From: Shewanella sp. HN-41
GTDB lineage: Bacteria > Pseudomonadota > Gammaproteobacteria > Enterobacterales > Shewanellaceae
Direction: 5' to 3'
Length of the DNA stretch: 64,000 bases
Assembly: GCF_000217915.1 (NCBI RefSeq)
Contig: NZ_AFOZ01000030.1
Coordinates: forward strand, 38,682-102,681
Position numbers and translations under genes: made by a program. Numbering within the stretch: the first letter of the stretch is position 1; the number at the start of each line of letters is the position of its first letter. Shown here one piece after another: positions 48,169-60,269 of this stretch. A model generated the notes under the pieces. That model was given only the letters and a program-made list of their open reading frames with translations. It searched no databases and was not told the DNA's origin.

Positions 48169-48549
48169 TTACACTTCTGCCACTTCGACTTGATCTAACC
48201 AAATTTGAGCTTGCTGACGCTCACTGGTGGAAAACACTTTTACAGGGCAAGGCAAGATCAATGCTAATGCATTGACCATAGTCCCACTATTTGCCGTGTC
48301 GGCAATCATCACCACCCGCGAGAAATCGCTTAGATGAAATAGACTCAACCAAGCGTCATCCCATAAGGCGCCCACTGAAATGCCAACAAATTCTGGACTA
48401 AACTCATACCATAAACGAATACAGGCGTGATCCTGTAATTTGGCCTCAATAGCGGGGATGAGTTGGGAGTCTATATCTTGGTGGTTCACTCTGCCAGAAA
48501 CTAAAATGGTCAAAATATCATCGGCATAACCGGGCGATATGGTCAACAT
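48169..48549 (-). CDS. SpoIIAA-like (STAS) protein
   Basis: A 126-residue soluble protein of the STAS/SpoIIAA-like group: LTISPGYADDILTILVSGRVNHQDIDSQLIPAIEAKL, then WYEFSPEFVGISVGALWDDAWLSLFHLSDFSRVVMIAD. ATG 48549 has GGGG seven bases upstream; an earlier ATG at 48576 does not. Related small proteins are often annotated as STAS/SEC14 domain proteins. Ligand and partner unknown. It is 43 bp downstream of the DUF3802 gene on the same strand, so they are probably co-transcribed. Confidence 0.75.
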   Translation of the reverse strand: MLTISPGYADDILTILVSGRVNHQDIDSQLIPAIEAKLQDHACIRLWYEFSPEFVGISVGALWDDAWLSLFHLSDFSRVVMIADTANSGTMVNALALILPCPVKVFSTSERQQAQIWLDQVEVAEV

Positions 48550-48592
48550 ATAAGATCCCCTATCAACAGAGAACATGGGAAGCAGATATCAA

Positions 48593-48949
48593 CTAAGCAT
48601 GGGTCTGTAATTTAGCAATTTCTTGGTCGAATAGATTTTTAATCAAACCTGAAAACTCCGCCACAAATAACATCTGCGCAGGAGTGGCTTTATGATTCGC
48701 CACCGAGGCTAAAATTTCCTCTAAGTCGTAGACTATGGCATCCACCTCTCGGATGATCATATTACGCTCGGCAAAAGATAAGGAAGGATTCTGGCCGCAC
48801 ACCATAATAATTTGGGCAGATAATTGCTCTTCAAATAATTCCATCACTGTATCATCGGAAACACTTTGGGTATCTGGCGCTTCAAATAAGCCAAGGTGTT
48901 CAGTCAAATACTGGATCAAATGCATGTAACCGTCTTTATCTGTGACCAT
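48593..48949 (-). CDS. DUF3802 family protein
   Basis: A 118-residue acidic, all-helical soluble protein. Sequence blocks MHLIQYLTEHLGLFE and EEQLSAQIIMVCGQNPSLSFAERNMIIREVDAIVYDLEEILASVAN match the DUF3802 family found in Shewanella and Vibrio. Function unknown. It precedes the STAS-like gene. Confidence 0.8.
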   Translation of the reverse strand: MVTDKDGYMHLIQYLTEHLGLFEAPDTQSVSDDTVMELFEEQLSAQIIMVCGQNPSLSFAERNMIIREVDAIVYDLEEILASVANHKATPAQMLFVAEFSGLIKNLFDQEIAKLQTHA

Positions 48950-49114
48950 TTTTTACCCTTAACACACATAAACTTAGTGCCACTAACGGCCCTATCTACA
49001 ACAAAAATGAAAACATTGACACACTTTACACTCAATCAAGGATTCAATGCATCACGTCAGCCACCACTCACCATACTCTAAATAAGTTAGCTGACGTGTT
49101 GATCTATGCCAATC

Positions 49115-49699
49115 TTATTGAAGTTGCTGAGTTAAGGTTAGTACAAATGACACTGGAACAGCCTGACTAATACTCGATAAACCCGCAATATCACGTAATT
49201 TCTCGACACCAGCCACTAAATCAAACTCATTGGCATTGATTATTATCGGCTGAAAACTGCTAACCATCAGTTTATTATCAGATACTTTGGTTAGAATTAC
49301 CGAAAAAGTTTTCGTTTGCTCTTTGCCATGCAGTGAAATTTTACCATCAAAATCGGCGACTTTGCTTTCACCAACCACTAAGTCCTTAAGCATCTTGCTA
49401 TCTACCTGTGATGTGAGCTTCAACTCAGGGTAAAGCGAGACTTCAAACAGCAGATTCTGTAATCGTTCATCACGTACTTCAATGCCTGTTGCCACCCCCA
49501 CTAAGGGAATAGTTAAGTTAAATTGACCGCTATCTGCTAACGTCCCTTTAAGTTGCTTAAAATGATGCACTTCAGCAATATCGCCTTTCTTCACCGAAAT
49601 GAAATTGACTCTCGAATCCTGCTCTATTACTTGCCATTGTGCGGCACAACTAAAACTGGCCATTGCAGATAAGGCGACAATTCCAATCCATTTGTTCAT
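49115..49699 (-). CDS. YceI-family periplasmic protein
   Basis: A 194-residue lipocalin-like protein with a signal peptide ending about residue 19 (SFSCA). The pattern WQVIEQDSRVNFISVKKGDIAEVHHFKQLKGTLADSGQF and DGKISLHGKEQTKTFSV fits YceI. YceI proteins bind isoprenoid-type lipids. ATG 49699 has GAGG nine bases upstream; a longer start at 49744 is in frame but lacks a site. Confidence 0.9.
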   Translation of the reverse strand: MNKWIGIVALSAMASFSCAAQWQVIEQDSRVNFISVKKGDIAEVHHFKQLKGTLADSGQFNLTIPLVGVATGIEVRDERLQNLLFEVSLYPELKLTSQVDSKMLKDLVVGESKVADFDGKISLHGKEQTKTFSVILTKVSDNKLMVSSFQPIIINANEFDLVAGVEKLRDIAGLSSISQAVPVSFVLTLTQQLQ

Positions 49700-49893
49700 T
49701 GTATTAGTCCTCAGGGTTAAAAAGGATACCGCGGCAGTATTCACCTAGATATCGGGCTAAGATTTTGATCAGTTATCTGTCACCTAGTCCCCAAGCCGCC
49801 CTAAGGGATGAGCTTTAGAGAAGTTTAGATATCTATCAGCTAAGCGTCACTAAAGATACCCTTTTTATCCATTAGCGACTAGTAAACTATCGC

Positions 49894-50391
49894 TTAAGCC
49901 CGCACTAACCATTTATCTAAACTGTTGGCGAAAGCTTGCTTATCGGCCTGAGAAAATGCCTCCGGGCCACCTGTATGCACACCAGAACCGCGCAGATCTT
50001 CCATAAAATCCCGCATGGTCAGCTTTTGCTTAATATTATCTATGGTATACAACTCACCACGGGGATTGAGTGCCAAAGCCCCTTTCTCAATCACTAATGC
50101 CGCGAGGGGAATATCCGCAGTAATCACTAAATGCGTTGTTTCAACATGATCGACAATATATTGATCCGCCACATCAAAACCTGAGCCAACTCGGATTTGG
50201 CTAATATAAGGTGATGGCGGTATACGGATCAGCTGATTAGCAACGAGCACCAGCGGCATCGCTTTACGTTCCGCGGCTCTGAAGAGGATTTCTTTAATGG
50301 GGTTTGGGCAAGCATCGGCATCGACCCAAATTTTATACTGACTCAAATCGGTCACTCCAATATCATAAACATCACCGCAAGCTGGCGGCAT
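49894..50391 (-). CDS. yaiI: UPF0178/DUF188 family protein YaiI
   Basis: A 165-residue PIN-like fold protein. [48 protein letters not shown] and [14 protein letters not shown] match E. coli YaiI over its length. Function not established; the fold suggests nucleic-acid processing. ATG 50391 overlaps the pdxH stop as TAATG. GTG 50355 and TTG 50346 (GGAG eight bases upstream) are closer to the family start. Confidence 0.9.
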   Translation of the reverse strand: MPPACGDVYDIGVTDLSQYKIWVDADACPNPIKEILFRAAERKAMPLVLVANQLIRIPPSPYISQIRVGSGFDVADQYIVDHVETTHLVITADIPLAALVIEKGALALNPRGELYTIDNIKQKLTMRDFMEDLRGSGVHTGGPEAFSQADKQAFANSLDKWLVRA

Positions 50392-51029
50392 TATGGCGCT
50401 AGACGGTCAATATCCCATGTGCCATCACGGCGAGTATAAATAAAGCGATCGTGTAATCTGTGTTCTCCACCTTGCCAAAACTCGATGCTGGAAGGCTTAA
50501 TCAGGTATCCGCCCCAAAAACTCGGTAGAGGCACATCCCCCTTGGCAAACTTGGCCTTCATCTCCATAAATTTGCCCTCGAGCACTTGTCTAGCACTGAG
50601 TTTACTCGACTGCTGTGATACCCAAGCGGCAATTTGGCTCTCCTTAGGGCGCGTCATAAAATACTTTATGACTTCTGCGGTTGAGAGCGGTTGCGCTTCA
50701 CCGAGCACAGCGACTTGTCGTTCTAAAGGATGCCAAGGAAAATGCAAACTGACTTTATTATTGACGGCAATCTGCTGCGCCTTGCGGCTACCTAAATTAG
50801 TGAAAAAAACGAATCCAGTATCATCGAACCGTTTAAGCAATACGATACGCTGAAATGGCTGACCATGCTCATCCACAGTGGCTACACACATCGCCGTTGG
50901 ATCGCTAAGCTCAGCATCCCTTGCCTGCGTCATCCACAGTTCAAATAGGTCCATTGGGTTTTGCGGTAAATCGGCGCGACGTAAGCCACCTTTTACATAT
51001 TCACGGCGGATATCACTGAGATCTGTCAT
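50391..51029 (-). CDS. pdxH: Pyridoxamine 5'-phosphate oxidase PdxH
   Basis: A 212-residue FMN enzyme: [22 protein letters not shown] at the N terminus, [28 protein letters not shown] (FMN phosphate site) and [18 protein letters not shown] at the C terminus, with the family Arg-His. It makes pyridoxal 5'-phosphate in the cytosol. It is translationally coupled with the DUF188 gene. Confidence 0.96.
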   Translation of the reverse strand: MTDLSDIRREYVKGGLRRADLPQNPMDLFELWMTQARDAELSDPTAMCVATVDEHGQPFQRIVLLKRFDDTGFVFFTNLGSRKAQQIAVNNKVSLHFPWHPLERQVAVLGEAQPLSTAEVIKYFMTRPKESQIAAWVSQQSSKLSARQVLEGKFMEMKAKFAKGDVPLPSFWGGYLIKPSSIEFWQGGEHRLHDRFIYTRRDGTWDIDRLAP

Positions 51030-51127
51030 AGGATTTCCTTATAAGCACACAGCATAACTGTAATTTTTGACGAGAGTCTAACATGATAATCAAAAAGTTA
51101 GCCCTGCGAATAAAATAACACCCCGGC

Positions 51128-51153
51128 AAAAAAGCCAAGGTAAACACCTTGGC
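51128..51153 (-). terminator. Terminator downstream of speD
   Basis: On the minus strand GCCAAGGT-GTTT-ACCTTGGC is followed by six T. It lies about 160 bp beyond the speD stop and rules out the open frame that runs through it. Confidence 0.88.
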
Positions 51154-51314
51154 AGGATCCACTCTCACGACGTCCATACCGACAACATCGGCACCACTCT
51201 CCTGTAGTTTGACGTCAAGTGGCAGGTGCCAATAACCAAACGCCTTGAAATAACATAAATCATCTGGCTTTTCTGCAATCCTGGTCATACACCCAAAAAG
51301 CAAACGCCCCGCAT

Positions 51315-52256
51315 TTACATTAGTTCAGGGCTCAACACTTCAGCCTGTAACTGCTGATAGTGATTAAAACCAATATGATAGCCTTGATCCGTCGTTAATG
51401 AACAACGCCCTAAGCATAAATGCCGAGGGGCTCCTTGGGCCTCAAGGGGATGATTAAAACCGATCAAGTCCCAACTCACGGGTGAGAACAGATTTAACAG
51501 GCTTCCCAAAACAGTCTGAGGATATTGCGACAAATCAAGATTGGTTTCAAAACTCACATAGGAGCAGGCATAGGCTTGCCCTGCCTGTGGAGTAATATGC
51601 AGGGTGATATAATATTCGCCCCAGAGCCCATTCATTGAAAAGCCATAGGGCTCAAATAGATGTACATCAAATGTGAACTGTGGAAATAACGCCTCCAACT
51701 TAAGCCAACGGCACATATCCCCTAGGGTTTGCACCTCACCATTGAGGTATTCGGCCAATTCACCCCGGATATGGTACATCAGCAGTTCTATCGTGCTTTC
51801 TTCTGTTTGGGCTTTATAGTGTCCCTCCGAGCAGAAAAAATAATGGTGATGCGAATCTAAGTGTCCCATACGAAACGCTTTGCCAGGAATATGCCGACGC
51901 AATTGGATAATATCCTCGGCAAAAGTGCTATTTTGCAGGTGGGCGTGGTATTCATTTTTACGCTGGTAGCTTATGAATGCGATGTTAACCACGCCAAAGT
52001 GCTCAATAAAATAACAGGCTGCGTTGACTAAGGTGCTGTTACCACAGGTTAATATTAAGATCCTATTCTTCCAGACGAACAGGCTAGATTCACTGAGTAA
52101 ATAGGCATCACAGTGATCACTTTTAAGACTAGAGAGGATCTCTGCGTTCGCATGTCGCACTAGATCAACCCAAAAGGACAGATCTAATTGACGCAAATTC
52201 GCCACCGCTGGGCCGACGGTAATCTCGAGCTTTTTTTCTGAACCTTCAAAAAACAT
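51315..52256 (-). CDS. speD: S-adenosylmethionine decarboxylase proenzyme, eukaryotic type
   Basis: A 313-residue protein that aligns with the animal/plant AdoMet decarboxylase and not with the short E. coli SpeD. Numbering from ATG 52256, FFEGSEKKLEI holds Glu4 and Glu7, LLSESSLFVW holds the autocleavage pair Glu56-Ser57 (Ser57 becomes the pyruvoyl group), and LTCGNST holds Cys71, fourteen residues on, just as in human AMD1 (Ser68, Cys82). GFSMNGLWGEYYITLHITP and YVSFETN supply the Ser and His of processing. It makes decarboxylated AdoMet for spermidine. ATG 52298 is an upstream in-frame start with AGGA directly adjacent. It has its own transcript start, because a terminator lies between it and speA. 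Confidence 0.9.
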   Translation of the reverse strand: MFFEGSEKKLEITVGPAVANLRQLDLSFWVDLVRHANAEILSSLKSDHCDAYLLSESSLFVWKNRILILTCGNSTLVNAACYFIEHFGVVNIAFISYQRKNEYHAHLQNSTFAEDIIQLRRHIPGKAFRMGHLDSHHHYFFCSEGHYKAQTEESTIELLMYHIRGELAEYLNGEVQTLGDMCRWLKLEALFPQFTFDVHLFEPYGFSMNGLWGEYYITLHITPQAGQAYACSYVSFETNLDLSQYPQTVLGSLLNLFSPVSWDLIGFNHPLEAQGAPRHLCLGRCSLTTDQGYHIGFNHYQQLQAEVLSPELM

Positions 52257-52361
52257 CAACTCTTTGACCCCATGGCCGCCACATCTCCTGTAACTCATTC
52301 CTGCGCAATTTTACACGACTCATTGGGCAAGCAAAGCGAAAAGCATAGGTTTATAAAAACA

Positions 52362-52397
52362 AAAATCAGCCTAAGTCACCCTAGGCTGATTTTTTTA
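52362..52397. terminator. Terminator between speA and speD
   Basis: AAAATCAGCCTA and TAGGCTGATTTT flank an eight-base loop. Both strands have T runs. It would stop speA transcripts, so speD probably has its own promoter. Confidence 0.9.
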
Positions 52398-52409
52398 ACG
52401 TACTAAATT

Positions 52410-55493
<3,084 letters not shown>

Positions 55494-56336
55494 ATGGTAC
55501 AGATAGGTAAAACCTGCAAACTTGAGGTTGTAAAACAAGTCAGTTTTGGCGTATATCTCGACGCGCACGAACTAGGGCAAGTATTGCTGCCAAATAAAGT
55601 CACCCCAAAGGACTGCCAAGTCGGTGATTGGCTTGAGGTGTTTCTGTACCTAGATTCTGAAGATATAGTGATTGCCACCACCCGCCGTCCCCTTGCTCAG
55701 GTGGGAGAGTTTGCCTATTTAAAAGCGGTATCCACTGGGCCTTATGGCGCCTTTTTAGACTGGGGCTTAGATAAGGATCTCTTGCTACCCTTCGGTGAGC
55801 AGCATAAGCCGATCGAAGAGGGCCGCTCCTATTTAGTCTATGTGCATGCCAACCGTGCCGATGAGCGGATTGTCGCTTCATCTAAAATCGATAAATTCCT
55901 CGACAAGACTGAACCTAACTATCAGGTTGGCGAGCAAGTGGACTTATACATCGGCGGCACTACAGACTTAGGTTACAAGGCCATTATCAATCATGCCCAC
56001 TGGGGGGTAATTTACCAGAATGAAGTCTTCCAAAAGTTGCGTTTTGGCCAAAGACTCAAAGGCTTTATTAAACAAGTGCGCCGTGATGGCAAAATCGATC
56101 TAGTGCTGCAACAGGGCAGTAAGCAAGAGTTAGATAAACACGCCCACATTATCTTGAGTAAACTCAAACTGGCTGGCGGTTTTTTAGCCTTGACCGATAA
56201 AACCGACGCAGAAATCATCTACGATCAGCTAGGAATGAGTAAAAAAGCCTTTAAAAAAGCCATAGGTGGCCTCTTTAAAAATGGCCAACTGAGCATAGAT
56301 AATGATGGATTGCGTTTAACTGCAACCGCAGAATAA
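55494..56336 (+). CDS. cvfB: S1-domain RNA-binding protein CvfB
   Basis: A 280-residue protein with three S1-like beta-barrel units and a C-terminal winged helix. The first is at residues 1-60 (GKTCKLEVVKQVSFGVYLDAHELGQVLLP), the second at about 70-130 (YLKAVSTGPYGAFLDWGLDKDLLLP) and the third at about 145-215. The end (DQLGMSKKAFKKAIGGLFKNGQLSIDNDGLRLT) is the winged helix. CvfB in Staphylococcus binds RNA and affects virulence gene expression. Role here unknown. Confidence 0.88.
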   Translation: MVQIGKTCKLEVVKQVSFGVYLDAHELGQVLLPNKVTPKDCQVGDWLEVFLYLDSEDIVIATTRRPLAQVGEFAYLKAVSTGPYGAFLDWGLDKDLLLPFGEQHKPIEEGRSYLVYVHANRADERIVASSKIDKFLDKTEPNYQVGEQVDLYIGGTTDLGYKAIINHAHWGVIYQNEVFQKLRFGQRLKGFIKQVRRDGKIDLVLQQGSKQELDKHAHIILSKLKLAGGFLALTDKTDAEIIYDQLGMSKKAFKKAIGGLFKNGQLSIDNDGLRLTATAE

Positions 56337-56420
56337 TCAACTCTATTCAATACTTAGCTTTAAAATTGTACAGTTTACCGCCACTAAGACGGAGTTTAAC
56401 TGACAACGTCTAGGATATTA

Positions 56421-56456
56421 AGCATGGCTCTGTTATAAACAAAGCCATGCTTTTTT
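56421..56456 (+). terminator. Terminator after cvfB
   Basis: AGCATGGCT and AGCCATGCT are the arms with a T run after; the next gene begins 14 bp beyond. Confidence 0.85.
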
Positions 56457-56469
56457 CTTTGGAGCTTAT

Positions 56470-57123
56470 ATGGAACTCACGTTACACGAAGCCAGAGTCA
56501 TCGGATGCCTGCTGGAAAAAGAAATCACTACTCCCGAGCAATATCCACTCTCGCTAAATGCATTGACCTTAGCCTGTAATCAAAAAACCAGCCGCGAGCC
56601 TGTGCTGGATCTGAGCGAAACCCAAGTCCAAGATGCCCTCGACTCCCTGAATAAAAAACGTTTAATCAGCGAACAATCGGGCTTTGGTAGCCGTGTGGTC
56701 AAGTATAAGCACAGGTTCTGCAACACCGAATTCAGTGAGTTACAATTATCCCCTGCCGCCGTTGCTATCGTCTGTTTACTCCTCCTTCGCGGCCCGCAAA
56801 CCCCCGGAGAACTGCGCACCCGCAGTAATAGACTCCATGAATTTAGGGATGTCACAGACGTTGAGGATTGCATCAAGCAACTCATGAGCCGTGACAAACC
56901 TATTTTAAAACAGTTACCAAGGGAGCCAGGCCGCAGAGAGTGTCGCTATATTGAGTTATTTTCCGAGGCATCCGCCCAGACGCTGGGGTCAGATGCACCT
57001 ATGGCGACAACGGCCCTTGAACAAGTTACAGATGCAGAACTCATAGCCAGAGTGGCGCAATTAGAGCAGCAAGTCGCTGCCCTGACCGAGAAACTCGATG
57101 AGCTACTCGCATCGCTCAGTTAG
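56470..57123 (+). CDS. yceH: YceH family (DUF480) protein
   Basis: A 217-residue protein of two winged-helix domains ([39 protein letters not shown] and [33 protein letters not shown]), with a C-terminal coiled coil ([25 protein letters not shown]). Matches E. coli YceH. Cytosolic, function unknown. GGAG lies six bases before the ATG. Confidence 0.93.
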   Translation: MELTLHEARVIGCLLEKEITTPEQYPLSLNALTLACNQKTSREPVLDLSETQVQDALDSLNKKRLISEQSGFGSRVVKYKHRFCNTEFSELQLSPAAVAIVCLLLLRGPQTPGELRTRSNRLHEFRDVTDVEDCIKQLMSRDKPILKQLPREPGRRECRYIELFSEASAQTLGSDAPMATTALEQVTDAELIARVAQLEQQVAALTEKLDELLASLS

Positions 57124-57229
57124 GGCTTGCATGTAATAACGACCTTAGGTTGTGAGTTGCAGCATCCTTAGCTTACTCATCTACCAATCGGATAAAACCT
57201 GTTCGAACTTTCAATCATAGAGACAGCGA

Positions 57230-58060
57230 ATGACACATAACCCACCCAGTACATTCAATAACATGTTTATCATCGCTGTCTTTGAACTGCGAAAATTTTT
57301 CTTGAATACCCGAGGCATTATTGCACTGATTGCCTTTGCGCTGGTATGGGGGATTTTGTTGCTCTACCCCATTCAAGGTGCATCGGCGATGTTGATGCAA
57401 CCGAATATCAAAGACTTAATCGATGGCCTATTTGGCGCAAAGACCCTTAATGTCTTATTTGAATGGCCAGTGGCAGAAATGGCAGTATTTTGGTGTTTTG
57501 CGCTGTACCTATTCCCGATGTTTAGTATTTTGATCGCCGCCGATCAGTTTTCATCGGACAAAACCCGTGGCACGCTGCGTTTCTACACCATTCGAACCAG
57601 CCGTGACAGCCTATTATTCGGCCGCTTTCTCGGGCAAATATTGATCCAAAGCCTTTTGATTTTACTGACGATTATGGCCACCATCGCCCTCGCACTTTAC
57701 AGAGATAGCCAGTTATTTTTACAGGCAATAAGCTCTGGAGCCTTGGTGGGTTTAAATTTACTCATCGTTATCTTGCCCTTTACCGCCCTGATGAGCCTAT
57801 TATCTTTATATGCCCGCACCGCACGCCAGGCGATGGTATTGGCAACGATCCTGTGGACATTAGTATCACTCGCTATATTACTCCTGAGTCATCAATCGAG
57901 CCTGTTAGCAGAACTCCAATGGCTACTCCCTGGTGCACAGCTCTCAAATATGATCAACACCAATGGACTTAATAGCTTAGCTTACGCACCTATTCCCTTA
58001 CTACAAACCGCATTCGCCCTCTTCCTTGGCCGCGTTTATATCCAAAGGAGTCAACTATGA
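57230..58060 (+). CDS. ABC-2 type transporter permease
   Basis: A 276-residue membrane protein with six helices; the first is at residues 25-50. It has the ABC-2 type feature ADQFSSDKTRGTLRFYTIRTSRDSLLFGRFLGQI, a cytoplasmic loop that docks with the ATPase. Its end overlaps the next ATG by four bases. Substrate unknown. Confidence 0.88.
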   Translation: MTHNPPSTFNNMFIIAVFELRKFFLNTRGIIALIAFALVWGILLLYPIQGASAMLMQPNIKDLIDGLFGAKTLNVLFEWPVAEMAVFWCFALYLFPMFSILIAADQFSSDKTRGTLRFYTIRTSRDSLLFGRFLGQILIQSLLILLTIMATIALALYRDSQLFLQAISSGALVGLNLLIVILPFTALMSLLSLYARTARQAMVLATILWTLVSLAILLLSHQSSLLAELQWLLPGAQLSNMINTNGLNSLAYAPIPLLQTAFALFLGRVYIQRSQL

Positions 58061-58986
58061 TCCTCGTTCAATGCCAAGGGCTGTCAAAAAACTATGGCAG
58101 TAAAAAAGCCCTAAATAATATTAACTTAACCCTAGAGGCTGGCGCACCCATCGCATTGGTAGGTCCCAATGGTGCGGGTAAAACTACCCTTTTTAGCCTG
58201 CTATGTGGCTATTTATCACCTAGCGAAGGCAGGATTAGCTTGCTAGGTGAAGCCCCGAACAGCCCTAAACTCTTAGGCAAAGTAGCGGCGCTACCACAGG
58301 ATGCAACCCTAGATCCTAACTTAACCATTGCCAGCCAACTGGCTCTGTTTGCTCGTCTGCAGGGAATGAATGCCAAATTAGCCGCAGAAGAAGCCTTACG
58401 GGTTCTGAGCTTAGTGGATTTAGTCGATATCGCTCAGCAAAAGCCACCGAGTTTAAGTCACGGCATGGGCAAACGTGTCGCCATAGCCCAAGCCTTGATT
58501 GGTTCACCGACACTCGTCCTGCTGGATGAACCTACCGCAGGGCTCGACCCCGCCAATGCCAAAAAAGTACGTGAGCTGGTGAAAACCCTTTCCCCCACAA
58601 CGACGTTTATGATCAGCTCCCATAATTTGGACGAACTCGAAAAACTCTGTGATCAAGTGCTGTACCTAGATAAGGGTGAGCTAAGCCAATCCGTCTCCAT
58701 GCACGCCAACACCGACAGTGACTATCTCACCTTGACCATGCAACACTGTGATAGTGAAAAATTACTGCAGGAAGTGGCAAAGCTTAACGGTGTCATCAAT
58801 GTTAGCACTAAGCAAAGCAATAGCTTTGTTATCCAACTTGCACCGAATGAAGATAAGATAGCTGAACAATCTGCTATCGATCACTATCAGTTTGAGATGA
58901 AACTACTTTCCCTCTTTAACCATCACCATTGGCAATACAAGATGCTGATGAAGGGGCGTACATTAGAAGAAACCTTGTTCTCCTAA
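58057..58986 (+). CDS. ABC transporter ATP-binding protein
   Basis: A 309-residue ATPase. Walker A is GPNGAGKTT near residue 36, the signature is LSHGMGKRVAIAQAL, Walker B is LVLLDEPTAGLD, and the switch His is in ISSHNLDELE. The C-terminal ~90 residues form an extra domain found in exporters of this type. Pairs with the permease just upstream. Substrate unknown. Confidence 0.93.
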   Translation: MILVQCQGLSKNYGSKKALNNINLTLEAGAPIALVGPNGAGKTTLFSLLCGYLSPSEGRISLLGEAPNSPKLLGKVAALPQDATLDPNLTIASQLALFARLQGMNAKLAAEEALRVLSLVDLVDIAQQKPPSLSHGMGKRVAIAQALIGSPTLVLLDEPTAGLDPANAKKVRELVKTLSPTTTFMISSHNLDELEKLCDQVLYLDKGELSQSVSMHANTDSDYLTLTMQHCDSEKLLQEVAKLNGVINVSTKQSNSFVIQLAPNEDKIAEQSAIDHYQFEMKLLSLFNHHHWQYKMLMKGRTLEETLFS

Positions 58987-58998
58987 AGATAACCCATT

Positions 58999-59018
58999 GC
59001 GCCCGCAAGGGCGCTTTT
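58999..59018 (+). terminator. Short terminator after the ABC genes
   Basis: GCGCCC-GCAA-GGGCGC followed by four T. Confidence 0.6.
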
Positions 59019-59243
59019 CCACTGATGATGACCCAGTTGCGTATTTACATATCGATGGCTCAACGTCATCCAGCAAGCCCTATCCTAAGAAGAGCCAATA
59101 AATAAGCTCGTTGCGCAATAGACAGCCACCAATAATCAATAAAGCAGCGGTTAAGTCGCTAAAGGGAGCGAACGCTTTCAATCTACAGCAGGGCTTGTTA
59201 TAACTCCCAGTCCCTTGCTCATTCGCTGAATTCAGAGGTATCA

Positions 59244-59519
59244 ATGAACAAAGCACAACTCATTCAACGTATTGCCGTATCACTCAATCAATCTCAAGCC
59301 AGCACTAAGCCTGTAGTCGAGCACATCCTACAACAAATCCATATTGCCTTGAGCGAAGGAGAAAAGATCTTTCTACCCCAATTTGGCACCTTTGAGTTGC
59401 GTTACCATTTACCTAAATCTGGCCGTAATCCGCAGACGGGTGAAACCATGGAGATAGCAGGCTTTAATCAGCCGAGTTTTAAGGCAGCGACGGCGCTAAA
59501 ACAAGCGATTAATGATTAG
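59244..59519 (+). CDS. HU/IHF family DNA-binding protein, divergent paralog
   Basis: A 91-residue DNABII-family protein. It starts MNKAQLIQRIAVSLNQSQASTKPVV and keeps the FGTFELR and GRNPQTGETMEI arm motif, ending in KAATALKQAIND. It differs from HupA/HupB in several core positions, so it is probably an extra HU-type protein. AGAGG lies upstream. It stands alone; the 257-bp gap after the ABC gene has no other gene. Confidence 0.88.
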   Translation: MNKAQLIQRIAVSLNQSQASTKPVVEHILQQIHIALSEGEKIFLPQFGTFELRYHLPKSGRNPQTGETMEIAGFNQPSFKAATALKQAIND

Positions 59520-59537
59520 AATAACTCAAGGGTTTTG

Positions 59538-59571
59538 AACAAAGCCTCGTTAAACTATGGGGCTTTTTATG
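59538..59571 (+). terminator. Terminator-like hairpin after the HU gene
   Basis: AAAGCC and GGCTTT around a longer loop, followed by T. The stem is short, so this is less sure than the others. Confidence 0.45.
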
Positions 59572-59655
59572 TGGGCTGGCCGGCATTAATGACAAGGTAT
59601 GCACAGCCTGAGTGCTTAAGCTTTACCAATATCGATAGCGTTAAAACCCAGATGC

Positions 59656-59687
59656 AAAAAAGCCCCGACTAATGTCGAGGCTTATTT
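59656..59687 (-). terminator. Terminator of the tRNA operon
   Basis: AAAAAAGCC-CCGAC pairs with GTCG-A-GGCT with one mismatch; the minus strand ends in six T about 20 bp after the last tRNA-Leu. Confidence 0.8.
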
Positions 59688-59705
59688 ACTATTCACTAAG
59701 AATAA

Positions 59706-59792
59706 TGGTACCCGAGGCCAGACTTGAACTGGCACGCTGTTACCAGCGAGGGATTTTAAATCCCTTGTGTCTACCGATTCCACCACTCGGGC
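59706..59792 (-). tRNA. tRNA-Leu (anticodon UAA), copy 2
   Basis: Read on the minus strand: acceptor GCCCGAG, D arm, anticodon loop TTTAAAATC with UAA, long variable arm CTGGTAACAG, T arm GTTCAAGTC, CCA encoded at 59706-59708. 87 nt with CCA. A 99-bp block around it is identical to the block around the copy 230 bp upstream. Confidence 0.95.
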
Positions 59793-59849
59793 AAACTCTG
59801 TATATCGCAAGCTTTGCTGTTGATATTTAACTCTTTGCTTCGACTTTAT

Positions 59850-59886
59850 ACTTAAGTTTAAAATGCTTAGTTTTAAAAACTTAAGT
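59850..59886. repeat. 10-bp inverted repeat in the spacer between the tRNA-Leu copies
   Basis: ACTTAAGTTT at 59850-59859 and AAACTTAAGT at 59877-59886. It folds into a weak AT-rich hairpin in the precursor RNA and could mark a processing site. Confidence 0.5.
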
Positions 59887-59935
59887 TTCGAAGTTTAACG
59901 CTTCAGCTCGCTTTGAGCTGTGACCATTATAATAA

Positions 59936-60022
59936 TGGTACCCGAGGCCAGACTTGAACTGGCACGCTGTTACCAGCGAGGGATTTTAAATCCCTTGTGT
60001 CTACCGATTCCACCACTCGGGC
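59936..60022 (-). tRNA. tRNA-Leu (anticodon UAA), copy 1
   Basis: Same 87-nt sequence as the other copy, with anticodon UAA, long variable arm and encoded CCA (59936-59938). The third tRNA of the leftward cluster Gly-Cys-Leu-Leu. Confidence 0.95.
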
Positions 60023-60070
60023 AAACTCTTTATGTTAACGACGGGAATCGTGTCATTAGCATGTTATTTA

Positions 60071-60144
60071 TGGAGGCGCGACCCGGAGTCGAACCGAGAT
60101 CGACGGATTTGCAATCCGCAGCATAGCCATTCTGCCATCGCGCC
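60071..60144 (-). tRNA. tRNA-Cys (anticodon GCA)
   Basis: 74 nt, minus strand: acceptor GGCGCGA, anticodon GCA in the loop TTGCAAA, T arm GGTTCGACTCC, CCA encoded at 60071-60073. Lies 26 bp from tRNA-Leu copy 1's upstream block, in the usual Gly-Cys-Leu order downstream of pgsA. Confidence 0.96.
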
Positions 60145-60164
60145 ATTTTCCAACCTATTAAGAT

Positions 60165-60240
60165 TGGAGCGACATATCGGGTTCGAACCGATGACCTATA
60201 CCTTGGCAAGGTATCGCTCTACCAACTGAGCTAATGTCGC
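60165..60240 (-). tRNA. tRNA-Gly (anticodon GCC)
   Basis: 76 nt, minus strand: acceptor GCGACAT, anticodon GCC in the loop TTGCCAA, T arm GGTTCGAACCC, CCA encoded at 60165-60167. First of the cluster, 212 bp after pgsA, probably on the same transcript. Confidence 0.96.
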
Positions 60241-60269
60241 TTTTCGATTTCGCATTGACTCAGATAAAC

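Noticed and set aside
51013..51303. 96-codon leftward frame between pdxH and speD
   Set aside because: It runs through a strong terminator at 51128-51153, overlaps the pdxH start and has no family resemblance.
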